64,000 nt of DNA from Bin18 sp965200355 (lineage in GTDB: Bacteria; Desulfobacterota; Binatia; Bin18). A program made the translations under genes and the position numbers. Below the pieces are notes generated by a model, which was not told where the DNA came from, made no database searches, and saw only the letters and a program-made list of their open reading frames with translations. Positions 49,295 through 57,998 of the stretch are shown here, one piece after another. Numbering within the stretch: the first letter of the stretch is position 1; every line of letters begins with the position of its first letter. The DNA is taken from positions 248,001 to 312,000 of the forward strand of contig OZ241351.1 of the NCBI GenBank assembly GCA_965200355.1, written 5' to 3'.

Positions 49295-51495
49295 TTGAAT
49301 CCACGCCTCTCCCCGCTCATCGCGGTTTTAGCCGTGCTGGTGCTGGTCGTCCGGGCCAGCGCTGAGACGCCGACGTCGCAGTCCGGAAGCACGATCCTGC
49401 CCCTAGAGGGTATGGAAGTCTCGGCGTCCGCGCCGGTCGAGTTACAGGCCGTGCGCACGCCCTACGCCATCATTCTCGACGGTCGGCTGACCGAGCCGGC
49501 GTGGCAGCGAGCGCCGGTCGGCGGCAACTTCCGCCAACGCGAACCCGACGAAGGCGCGCCGGCCTCCCAGCCGACCGAGGTGCGCGTCGTGTACACGGCG
49601 ACGCATCTCTACGTTGGGGTGCTCTGTCACGACTCGGACCCGAGTGCGGCGGTTGCCACCCGTTTTAACCGGGACGCGGACCTGGCTGCGGATGATCGGG
49701 TGACGCTCCTGTTCGATACGTTTGCCGACCGTCGCAATGCGTTCAAATTCCAGACCAACTCGGTTGGGGCGCGGGTGGATGAACTCATTGGCAGCGAGGG
49801 AGAGACCGAAAATCGGGACTGGAGCGGTATCTGGAACGTCAAGACCGCCCGCTTCCCGAGCGGCTGGAGCGCAGAATTTGAAATTCCGTTTCAGACCCTC
49901 AGCTATGCGCCGGGACAATCGAGCTGGGGTTTTAACGTCCAGCGCATCATCAAGCGGACGAACGAGGAAACAGTCTGGAGCGGCTACCTCCAGAGCCTGG
50001 ACTTCAACCGGGTCTCGCGCGCCGGCCGGCTCACCGGGCTGCGCGCCAGGTCCCAGGGATTGAAACTCGATTTTTCCCCTTTTCTGACCACCGAAGTGCG
50101 TCGCGATGCCGCGTCCTTTAAGCCGGGCTTTGATCTGTTCTACAAACCCACCCCCCGTCTGACGCTCATCCTGACGCTCAATACCGACTTTTCCGAGGCC
50201 GAAGCAGACGATGTGCAGGTGAATCTCACCCGCTTTTCACTCTTTTTCCCCGAAAAGCGGCAGTTCTTCCTGGAGGATGCCCCCAATTTTGCGGTTGACG
50301 GTCTGCCCCCGAGGCCGCTGGTCATCATCCCCTTTTTCAGTCGGCGGGTTGGCATTGCCGATGACGGCAAACCAGTTGACCTGATTGGCGGCGCAAAACT
50401 CAGCGGTCGAATCGGCAAGTATTCCCTGGGGATGCTCAGCGCCCAGACCCAGGAACGCGACCCGATACCGGGCGAGAATTTCAGCGTGGTCCGCCTCAAG
50501 CGCGACCTCGGAACCCAATCCTCACTGGGGTTGATCGCGACCTGCCGGACACCGGAGAACGGAGACGCGACCGGCCTGTACGGGCACGACTTTTTGTATA
50601 AAACGACCAAGCTGGCCGGCGATAAGAATCTCACCGCCTCTTCCTTTGTCTTAAAAGCTTCGTTCCCGGCTCGCGCAAGAATTGGGCCTGGGGCACGCAG
50701 ATCGACCTGCCCAACGATATCTGGCGGATCCTCGGGACCTATCGTGAGGTGCAACGGGATTTTGAGGCCAGCATGGGCTTTGTGCCACGCACCGGCATCC
50801 GCCGCTTTGGTTGGTTCCTCCAGGCCGCCCCGCGTCCGGGGCGCTGGGGAACGCGGCAAGTCGCCTGCGCCTTTGACGGCAATTATATTACCGACCAAGC
50901 CACGGACCGCCTCCTGACCCGCAACATCGTCTTTCCCTGTGAGTGGCGCTTCGATAGCGGCGACACGCTCAAGTTTCAGACCTGGCAGCAGTTGGAACGC
51001 CTGACCGAAGATTTCGAGATCAGCCGCGGGGTTCGCCTGCGGCCTGGCCGGCATGTCTTTCGCCGGCATATGGTCAAGGCCGAGACCGCGGATAAACGGA
51101 AACTGTCGGCCAGTCTGGCCTATTTCTGGGGCGACTATTACAGCGGCCAGCGCGACGATTGGAATCTGCGGATCGACTTTCAGCCCGGTCCGCGCCTGTT
51201 CCTGAGCCCGGAATATCTCCAGAGCGATGTCCGCCTGCCTGAGGGCAATTTTGTCACCCGCCTGCTCCGGGTGCGGCTGGATATCGCCGTCAATCCGAAT
51301 CTATCCTGGTTCAGCCTGGTTCAGTATGACAATGTGTCGGACGTGTTCAGCATGAACACCCGCATCCGCTGGATTATCGAACCGGGTAACGACATCTTTC
51401 TGGTCTTCAACCAACGCTGGCTGGACGAAGAGGGCAGCTTCCACTCCATCGGCCGCGAGGGCCGCCTCAAGGTGCAGTACACGTATCGGTTCTGA
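49295..51495 (+). CDS. DUF5916 outer-membrane-type protein with CBM9-like N-terminus, split by an apparent frameshift
   Basis: The start is probably TTG at 49295, behind GGAGG (49276-49280). It gives a short signal peptide (SPLIAVLAVLVLVVRASA); the spacing is long, so TTG at 49274 remains possible. The N-terminal domain (ILDGRLTEPAWQRAP, NRDADLAADDRVTLLFDTF) is CBM9-like, followed by a DUF5916 part (FFPEKRQFFLEDAPNF) that forms an outer-membrane barrel in the family. The frame breaks near the A4 run at 50653-50656. One extra A gives VLKSFVPGSRKNW and joins the rest (to 51495, ending in QYTYRF with a terminal Phe, typical of barrels). Combined length is about 730 residues. Confidence 0.82.
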
Positions 51496-51546
51496 GACCG
51501 GCCACCCGTTCCGCTTTGTCTGAGCCGCCCTGGCGCGCTTGTAGCG

Positions 51547-54038
51547 CTACGGCAGGAAAGTCTCCACCCGGTAACTCCTGCCGTCGCTCCGCACCGTTAT
51601 GGTCCCGGCCTGGTCGGTTCTGAGCAGCGTCACGCCCTGCCGCTCGTAGCGCTCCACCACTTCTGGGGCTGGAAAACCAAAGCGATTCTGATAGCCGAGC
51701 GAAGCGACCGCCACCTGGGGCGCGACTGCCCGTACAAGGGGCAGGGTGCTGGAGCTACGGCTGCCGTGATGGGGAACCTTGAGAATCTCACTCTCAAGTG
51801 TGGCCGCTGTTGCCAGCAGGCGGCGCTCTCCCGCGGCCTCCACGTCTCCAAGAAAGAGCAGATCCACCTCCCCGTGACTGAGGCGCAGCACCAGCGAAGC
51901 GTCGTTGGTGCTCAGGCCGGTCTGGCCGCAGGGCGGATGCAGGATGCGGACCCGCACCCCGCCGATTGCTCGGTCCGGCGTGTCGCGGCACAAGGTCTGG
52001 ACGTGGATAGCCTGCTCGTGCAGGGTAGTGAGCAGCCGCCTGAAGCGCGGGCTGTCTGACGGCTTTCCATTAAACCAGAAGGCAGTGACGCCAAAATGCC
52101 GGGCCAGAAACTCCAGCCCGCCGTAGTAGTCCAGGTTGGCGTGACTGAGGACGAGTGTGTCGATGCGTCCGATTTTCCGCTGCCATAAAAGGGGGCTACA
52201 ATAGCCCGCCCCGAATCAAAGGTCTGGCTCAGAAACCCGCCGGCGTCAATGAGCATGACGTGAGAGCCGGGAAACTCGACCACTGCGGCGTCCCCCTGGC
52301 CGACATCCAGAAAAGAGACCCGCAGCTCCGTCTGAAAATAGCGTTGGGTCAGCCAGTACAGACCGTCGCACAGGACCAAGCCAAGCAGACAGGAGAAAAA
52401 GACACGCCGCACCCAAGGCGGTTGGAGGTATGAAGAGAAAAGGAGGGCAGCGCACAGGGTATAAAACAAAACGAGTTCAAAAGGTGAGAGGGCCACCGTG
52501 TGAACGGCGGTTACGGACCAGGCGGCAAGGGCTTCGACCATCCACACACCGACTGAGACCACGCCTCCAGCCCAGCCCACGACCAGGATCGCGACGTCCT
52601 CATGGAGAAATATCAGCACTGCCGAAGCCAGCCCCAACACAACGGCCAGGCTCCCCAGGAAGGGCACCACCAGCAGATTGGCTGCCAATCCAAGCAGCGG
52701 AACAATATGAAAATAGGTCGCAACGAGCGGGAGCGTGCCGACCGTCGCACTGAAAGTCACAAGACAGTAGAGGCCAGTTCGGTGCCGGAGTCTCTGTCCC
52801 CATTGGGAGGGGTCAATATCGCGCGCTTTGTTTCGATTATCCCGCCAAGTTCGGAAACGATGCAGGCAGAGGAAAATAGACAGGACCGCGCCAAAGGACA
52901 GCTGAAAAGAGATATCAAGGACAGCCCCCGGCCAGAGCAGCGACACAATTAGGGCGGCCAGGGCGAGACTGCGGAAGACTTCCCCTTCTTGGTCAAGCAG
53001 CAATGCCGAAAGAAAGACCGCAACCATAATGACCGCTCGCCAGGTCGAAACACTGCCGCCGGCAAGCCCGGCGTACAGCAGCACGACCAGCAGCGTGAGG
53101 AAGGCGGCCAGTTTTGGCACCGACCACATCAACAAGAGATACTGACTCCGGGCCAGTAGCCACCACCAGGCCCCGTAAGCCACGAGGGCAACCAAGCCGA
53201 TGTGGAGCCCGGAAATAGCCAGCACATGGGCCACACCCACCCGCGTGAAACTAGCGCGCAATTCTGGGTCGAGTCGGCTTTTATCGCCAATAATCAACGC
53301 GCGGAGAATGGCCGCGGGTATGGCGGAAAGATGCTCGTCAAAAAACGCGCCGACCGTCCGACGGGTATCTTCAATCCAATGCCGCGGCCTCGTCCCGGCC
53401 CGCCCGACCGCTTTGATGTTCTTGTCGTCCCACACAAAAGCGGTGAGATGGATATCCCACCGGGCCAGATAGCCGGCATAATCAAAGCTGCCCGGCGTCT
53501 GAAAATTACGGGGGATTCGGAGTGTGACCGGAAGCCGCACCACATCCCCATACCGCCACTGGCCCCGGAGATGCCGAACGGTGACGCGCACCTTGCCCGT
53601 GGCCGGTCGTAACTGCCCATTTTGCCAGACCCCTTGCGCCTCAAGATAGAACCGGCCACGGGCCGGCCCCCGTTCCGGCTCCTGGAACAGCCAGCCTTCA
53701 AGGATGACTTTTTGGGGTAACGCCAGCTGCCGGAGATGGTGGGCGGGAAAATCGGGCGCGTAGACGCGCTGGAGGGTGAGATGACCGGCCAGCAAAGCGC
53801 CACTCAGCAGACTGATGAAAACGGCCAGACGGAACCCGCCTATGACCCAACCGGCCAGGCTGAGGGACAGCAGCCCGCCCAGCCACAGGAAAGAATCCAT
53901 CTGCCAGCCCCAGGCCAGGCTGGCCTGGCCCAGGAGATATGCCAGGGTGAGATGAATGAGGATCGCCCCTGGAAGAGAAGCTTTCACGAGGAGGGCAGTC
54001 TTCGCGGGAATGATGGGCGCTCCTGGTTGCCTCGCCAC
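51547..54038 (-). CDS. comEC: ComEC/Rec2 DNA-uptake channel, split by an apparent frameshift
   Basis: This is the inner-membrane channel for transforming DNA. The first frame (54038-51912) has an N-terminal OB-like domain, the competence domain with multiple helices (VLAISGLHIGLVALVAYG), and the start of the MBL domain, SFLDVGQGDAAVVEFPG. It then leaves frame at a G5 run (52191-52195 on the plus strand). With one extra base it reads VAPLLWQRKIGRIDTLVLSHANLDYYGGLEF and continues in the second frame (51993-51547), which ends LKVPHHGSRSSST. Restored length is about 830 residues. It lies 24 bp downstream of uvrC on the same strand. Confidence 0.9.
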
Positions 54039-54062
54039 TGACCACGCGCCACTAAAAACGTA

Positions 54063-55994
54063 TCAGCGTGGAGCCGGATGTTGCCGTAAGTGCTGGTATA
54101 TTCTGTCCGCCAGGGCCGGGGGAATCCCGGCGACCTGGCCCAGCGCTTCGGGCGCGGCAGCGCGCACCCGTTTGAGGCTGCCAAAATGCCGTAAGAGCGC
54201 CTTGCGTTTGGCTGGGCCAACACCGGGAATTGCCTCAAGCGGCGAACTGAGGCGTTCTTTTGCCCGCAGGTTGCGGTGATAGGTAATGGCAAAGCGGTGG
54301 GCCTCGTCCCGGATACGCTGTAAAAGGAAGAGCGCGGTGGCGTTGGGCTTGAGCACGACCGGATTCTTGCGACCGGGCAGAAAGACGCGCTCGGAGGAAT
54401 GGGCGACTTCTTCGGCAAACGGGTCCCGCTCGGTCCGCATCTTGGCCAGGCCAATGACATCGACCTCAGCAATGCCCAACTCTCGCAGCACGGTGACGGC
54501 CACGCCGAGCTGGCCTTTGCCGCCATCCACCATGAGCAGGTCGGGCAGGTCGTGCTCCGCCAAGGCGCGCTGATAGCGGCGGGTGAGGACTTCATACATC
54601 ATGCCGAAATCATCCGCGCCTTCGACCGTTTTGATACGAAAACGTCGGTAGCGGCTCCTGTCTGGCTCGCACTCATCAAAGACCACCATGGACCCGACGG
54701 CGAGACTGCCCTGGGTGTTCGAGATGTCGAAACACTCAATCCGCTTTGGGGCGTTTTGCAGATGCAGGGCGCGCCGCAGGCTCTCCAGGGTTTTCTCTTT
54801 ATGCTCTTCTCCCCGCCGCTTTTCGACAAAGCTGTGGCGCGCATTTTCCTGGGCCATTTCCACCAGCCGCAGTTTGGCTCCGCGCTGCGGATAGAGCAGG
54901 CTGGTCTTTTTCCCGTTCCGTTCTGACAGGAGTTCTGCCCGGATGTCGGCATCGTCGAGCCTGACCGGGACAAGAATCTCGTCGGGGATAAACCGGCCGC
55001 CCTGGTAAAATTGGCTCAGGAACTCAGCCACAACCTCTGTGTCCGGGAACTCATTGTCGGTAAAGCTATAGGCCAGATTGCCCATGAGTTTCCCGCCGCG
55101 CACAAACAGGACTTGTCCCTCGATCAGCCCCCCTTCACGGTACAGGCCAAACACGTCCCGGTCGTTCCCCAGGGGGATGGCGACTTGCTGCTTTTCCGCG
55201 GTTTTTGTCATGGCCCGGATTTGGTCCCGCAGCCGGGCGGCTTCTTCAAAACGCAGCCCGCCGGCGGCCTGGTTCATCTGCCGGGTGAGGAGGTCAATCA
55301 ACTGGGTGCTTTTGCCTTCGAGCAGCAGCAGGGCGTTTTTCAGTTGGTGCTGATAGTCTTCGGGAGCGACTGGCAGGGTACAGGGGCCGAGGCAGCGCTT
55401 GATCTGATATTCCAGGCAGGGCCGGGTCCGGTTGCGAAAGACGGTGTCGCTACAGGTCCGCAGAGGAAAGACGCGACGAATGATTTCCAAGGTCTCCTGG
55501 ACAGCCGTGCTGGAGTGGAACGGTCCCAGATATTTACTGCCGTCTTTCGCAATCTGGCGGGTCAGGAGGAGGCGCGGCCACGGGTCATGCTGGGTGACTT
55601 TCACATGCCAATAAGAAGAATTGTCCTTGAGCCGGATATTATACCGAGGCCGGAACTGCTTAATCAGGGTGTCTTCGAGCAGCAGGGCCTCTTTTTCGGT
55701 TTGGGTCACAATGACTTCGACATCGGTCAGTTGGGCGAGGAGAAAGCGGATCTGCGCCCGGCCATCTCCGCCGCGGGCGTATTGTCTGACCCGGGCGCGC
55801 AGATTGTTCGCTTTCCCGACATAGATAACCGTGCCTTTGTGGTCGGTGAACTTATAAACGCCGGGACTGGTCGGCAGGATAGTCAGCTTGGCTTCGAGTG
55901 CGGCGTTCCGGGAGAAGGGGTGAACATGGCCGGATTTTTTGTCCGGTTGGAGGACAGGTTCGCTCTGTAGGGCCTGCGCCACACGAATCCTCAA
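54063..55994 (-). CDS. uvrC: Excinuclease ABC subunit C
   Basis: UvrC makes the dual incisions in nucleotide excision repair. The 643-residue protein has the GIY-YIG domain (PGVYKFTDHKGTVIYVGKANNLRARVRQY), a UVR motif (TRQMNQAAGGLRFEEAARLRDQI), the RNase-H-like C-terminal nuclease (IECFDISNTQGSLAVGSMVVFDE) and the HhH tail (PGVGPAKRKALLRHFG). The far N-terminus before residue 35 is poorly conserved, so the true start may be internal. It sits between comEA and comEC, an unusual companion. Confidence 0.97.
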   Translation of the reverse strand: MRIRVAQALQSEPVLQPDKKSGHVHPFSRNAALEAKLTILPTSPGVYKFTDHKGTVIYVGKANNLRARVRQYARGGDGRAQIRFLLAQLTDVEVIVTQTEKEALLLEDTLIKQFRPRYNIRLKDNSSYWHVKVTQHDPWPRLLLTRQIAKDGSKYLGPFHSSTAVQETLEIIRRVFPLRTCSDTVFRNRTRPCLEYQIKRCLGPCTLPVAPEDYQHQLKNALLLLEGKSTQLIDLLTRQMNQAAGGLRFEEAARLRDQIRAMTKTAEKQQVAIPLGNDRDVFGLYREGGLIEGQVLFVRGGKLMGNLAYSFTDNEFPDTEVVAEFLSQFYQGGRFIPDEILVPVRLDDADIRAELLSERNGKKTSLLYPQRGAKLRLVEMAQENARHSFVEKRRGEEHKEKTLESLRRALHLQNAPKRIECFDISNTQGSLAVGSMVVFDECEPDRSRYRRFRIKTVEGADDFGMMYEVLTRRYQRALAEHDLPDLLMVDGGKGQLGVAVTVLRELGIAEVDVIGLAKMRTERDPFAEEVAHSSERVFLPGRKNPVVLKPNATALFLLQRIRDEAHRFAITYHRNLRAKERLSSPLEAIPGVGPAKRKALLRHFGSLKRVRAAAPEALGQVAGIPPALADRIYQHLRQHPAPR

Positions 55995-56047
55995 ATAAAG
56001 AAGGGCGACCCCGCCGGCCGCCCTGGCAGCAGTGTTCCGCTGGGCTG

Positions 56048-56410
56048 CTATTCCATCGCCGATGCCGCTTCTTCGCTGGCTCCTACGGTGATATGCGCTT
56101 TGAGTTTCTCAAGCGTCTTCTCGCCAATGCCTTTGACGTTTTTCAGATCGTCTACGGTCGCAAACGGACCATTTGCTTCGCGATGGGCGATAATGGCCGC
56201 GGCTTTTGTCTCACCGATACCGGGCAGGGTCTGCAAGGCATCGGCGTCCGCCATGTTGATGTCAATCGGCCCTGCGGTCTCAGGCATCTGCTCCTCAGCC
56301 GCGGCCGGCTGTTCCGCATGTTCTCCGTGATGTTCCGCCCAGACGGGTGTCCCCATCAAGCAGCCGGCCGTAAAGACCCCAAGCGCTAACCAGAGCAATT
56401 GCTGTTTCAT
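56048..56410 (-). CDS. comEA: ComEA-like helix-hairpin-helix DNA-binding protein
   Basis: From the ATG at 56410 the 120-residue protein has a signal peptide or membrane anchor (QLLWLALGVFTAGCLMGTPVWA), a short Glu/Ala linker, and a pair of HhH motifs: IDINMADADALQTLPGIGETKAAAIIAHR and TVDDLKNVKGIGEKTLEKL. ComEA binds incoming double-stranded DNA in the periplasm during transformation. It is the first gene of the leftward comEA-uvrC-comEC run, 53 bp before uvrC. The longer frame up to 56458 adds only a doubtful extension. Confidence 0.9.
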   Translation of the reverse strand: MKQQLLWLALGVFTAGCLMGTPVWAEHHGEHAEQPAAAEEQMPETAGPIDINMADADALQTLPGIGETKAAAIIAHREANGPFATVDDLKNVKGIGEKTLEKLKAHITVGASEEAASAME

Positions 56411-56576
56411 GCGTCTTCCGTGCAAGAATAAAATTAAGGGATACACTAGGGAGGCCATCCCTCTCTGTCAATACGCCATACCGGACGCCCCGCTTGCGTT
56501 GACCGCATAGCGTAAACCCGTTAGATGAAGAACTGATGTAGCGACTGACCTGCGTGCAGAAGGAGAACCGTTCAGT

Positions 56577-57941
56577 ATGGCGACGATGATTACCGAGGAC
56601 TGTATCAACTGCGGGGCGTGCGAGCCCGAATGTCCCAATACCGCCATCTATCAAGGCGGGGTCGAGTGGGAACTGAACGGCGTTACCCACCCGGCCATTG
56701 ATGAGGATATTTTCTATATTGTCCCGGACAAGTGTACGGAGTGCGTGGGGTTTTTCGACCAGGAAGCCTGTGCGGCCGTCTGTCCGGTGGACTGCTGCAT
56801 TCCCAACCCAGAGATTGTGGAGACAGAAGCCGTATTACTGGCACGGGCGCAGGAGTTGCATCCCGAGGAGACGTTTGGGGAGGATTTCCCGTCTCGCTTC
56901 AAGGGCGAGGGGGGTGAGGCGGCTCCAGTCCCGGTGGAAGCTCCGGCCGCCCCGGCTGCGCCGGCTCCACCACCTGCCCCGGTGGCCGCCCCCGCCCCAG
57001 TGGCAGCGGCTGGAGCAGCGCCAGCCGTGAGCGCCCCGACTCCCAAACCGGTCGCGCCCAAAAAGGTGGTTGAGGAAAAAGTCTTTGAAGGCGAGCTGGC
57101 CGGCACATACGCTGAGGCCCTTGCCCGAGTCCAGCCGGCACAAAACAACTCAGCTCTGGGCGCGCTCCTGGCCTCGGCGCAGCCCATCCTGGGGGCGCTG
57201 CCGCTCTCAACCAAACGGGCCCTGGAGCAAGCGGTGGGGGACACGCGCTACTTCCATGTTGGGACGGCCACCAGCCTGAACATCCTGTTGAATATGGTCC
57301 TGTACCCGACTATTCTCCTGGCCGTTTACAGTGCGGTTTTAGGGGGAGAACTCTTCAGTCAGGCGGCAAATAAGTTCATCTTTCTGGGTATTCTGATTGC
57401 CTCAGTCGAAACCTTAATCCGCCTGCGCGAGTCTTTCTTTCAGGGCGTTCCAACCGAAGACACGCCGCTGCGTGGCACCTTCTACGGCCTCCCCCTTGCG
57501 CCGGCGATGGCGCCTTTTCTCGGTGTTTCGGGTGGCCGGACGCAGGATAAAGGCGACCAGCCGATTGAGGGCTATTATACGCCGGAGTTTGACGAAAAGA
57601 CTGAGCGCTCGCGTCGCTACGGTGAGCGGTATACGGTCGAAGAACAGGGCAATGCCTATATCCTGCGCATGGAATTCCCGCGTCGGGTCCCGGTTTCTGC
57701 GGCCAAGCGTGAAATGGGGATAGGCGATGAAATGCCGGACTACGAGTATACGCTTGCGCTGAAGGACGGGAATTTCTCGGTGCGGGGCCGCGTCGACGAC
57801 CCTGATATCCGCAAACTCGCCGCGGTCTCGTCCGCGTTTCCGCCTGACTTCAACAAACGCATTGGCGTGAGTGGGGCGATATCGAGCTTCAAACATCGCT
57901 ATCGCGAGAAAACGCTCGAAGTTGTGCTATTCAAGCGCTAG
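56577..57941 (+). CDS. Fusion: 2[4Fe-4S] ferredoxin - Pro/Ala linker - membrane hairpin - Hsp20-like domain
   Basis: The single 454-residue frame joins three recognisable parts. Residues 1-85 form a YfhL-type ferredoxin with cluster cysteines C9, C12, C15, C19 and C53, C56, C65, C69 (CINCGACEPEC, CTECVG, CAAVCPVDCC). About 115-165 is a Pro/Ala-rich flexible linker. About 234-256 and 265-284 are two hydrophobic helices with a short loop. Residues of about 350-454 resemble an alpha-crystallin/ArsA-HSP20-like beta sandwich (AYILRMEFPRRV, NFSVRGRVDD, EKTLEVVLFKR). There is no signal peptide, so the ferredoxin lies in the cytosol if the helices form a re-entrant hairpin. I know of no described protein with this order. 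Confidence 0.72.
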   Translation: MATMITEDCINCGACEPECPNTAIYQGGVEWELNGVTHPAIDEDIFYIVPDKCTECVGFFDQEACAAVCPVDCCIPNPEIVETEAVLLARAQELHPEETFGEDFPSRFKGEGGEAAPVPVEAPAAPAAPAPPPAPVAAPAPVAAAGAAPAVSAPTPKPVAPKKVVEEKVFEGELAGTYAEALARVQPAQNNSALGALLASAQPILGALPLSTKRALEQAVGDTRYFHVGTATSLNILLNMVLYPTILLAVYSAVLGGELFSQAANKFIFLGILIASVETLIRLRESFFQGVPTEDTPLRGTFYGLPLAPAMAPFLGVSGGRTQDKGDQPIEGYYTPEFDEKTERSRRYGERYTVEEQGNAYILRMEFPRRVPVSAAKREMGIGDEMPDYEYTLALKDGNFSVRGRVDDPDIRKLAAVSSAFPPDFNKRIGVSGAISSFKHRYREKTLEVVLFKR

Positions 57942-57998
57942 AGGATAGGGGACCGCCCGCCCCGATGGGGTGCCGGCGGTCCCCATACGCCCAGAGGT

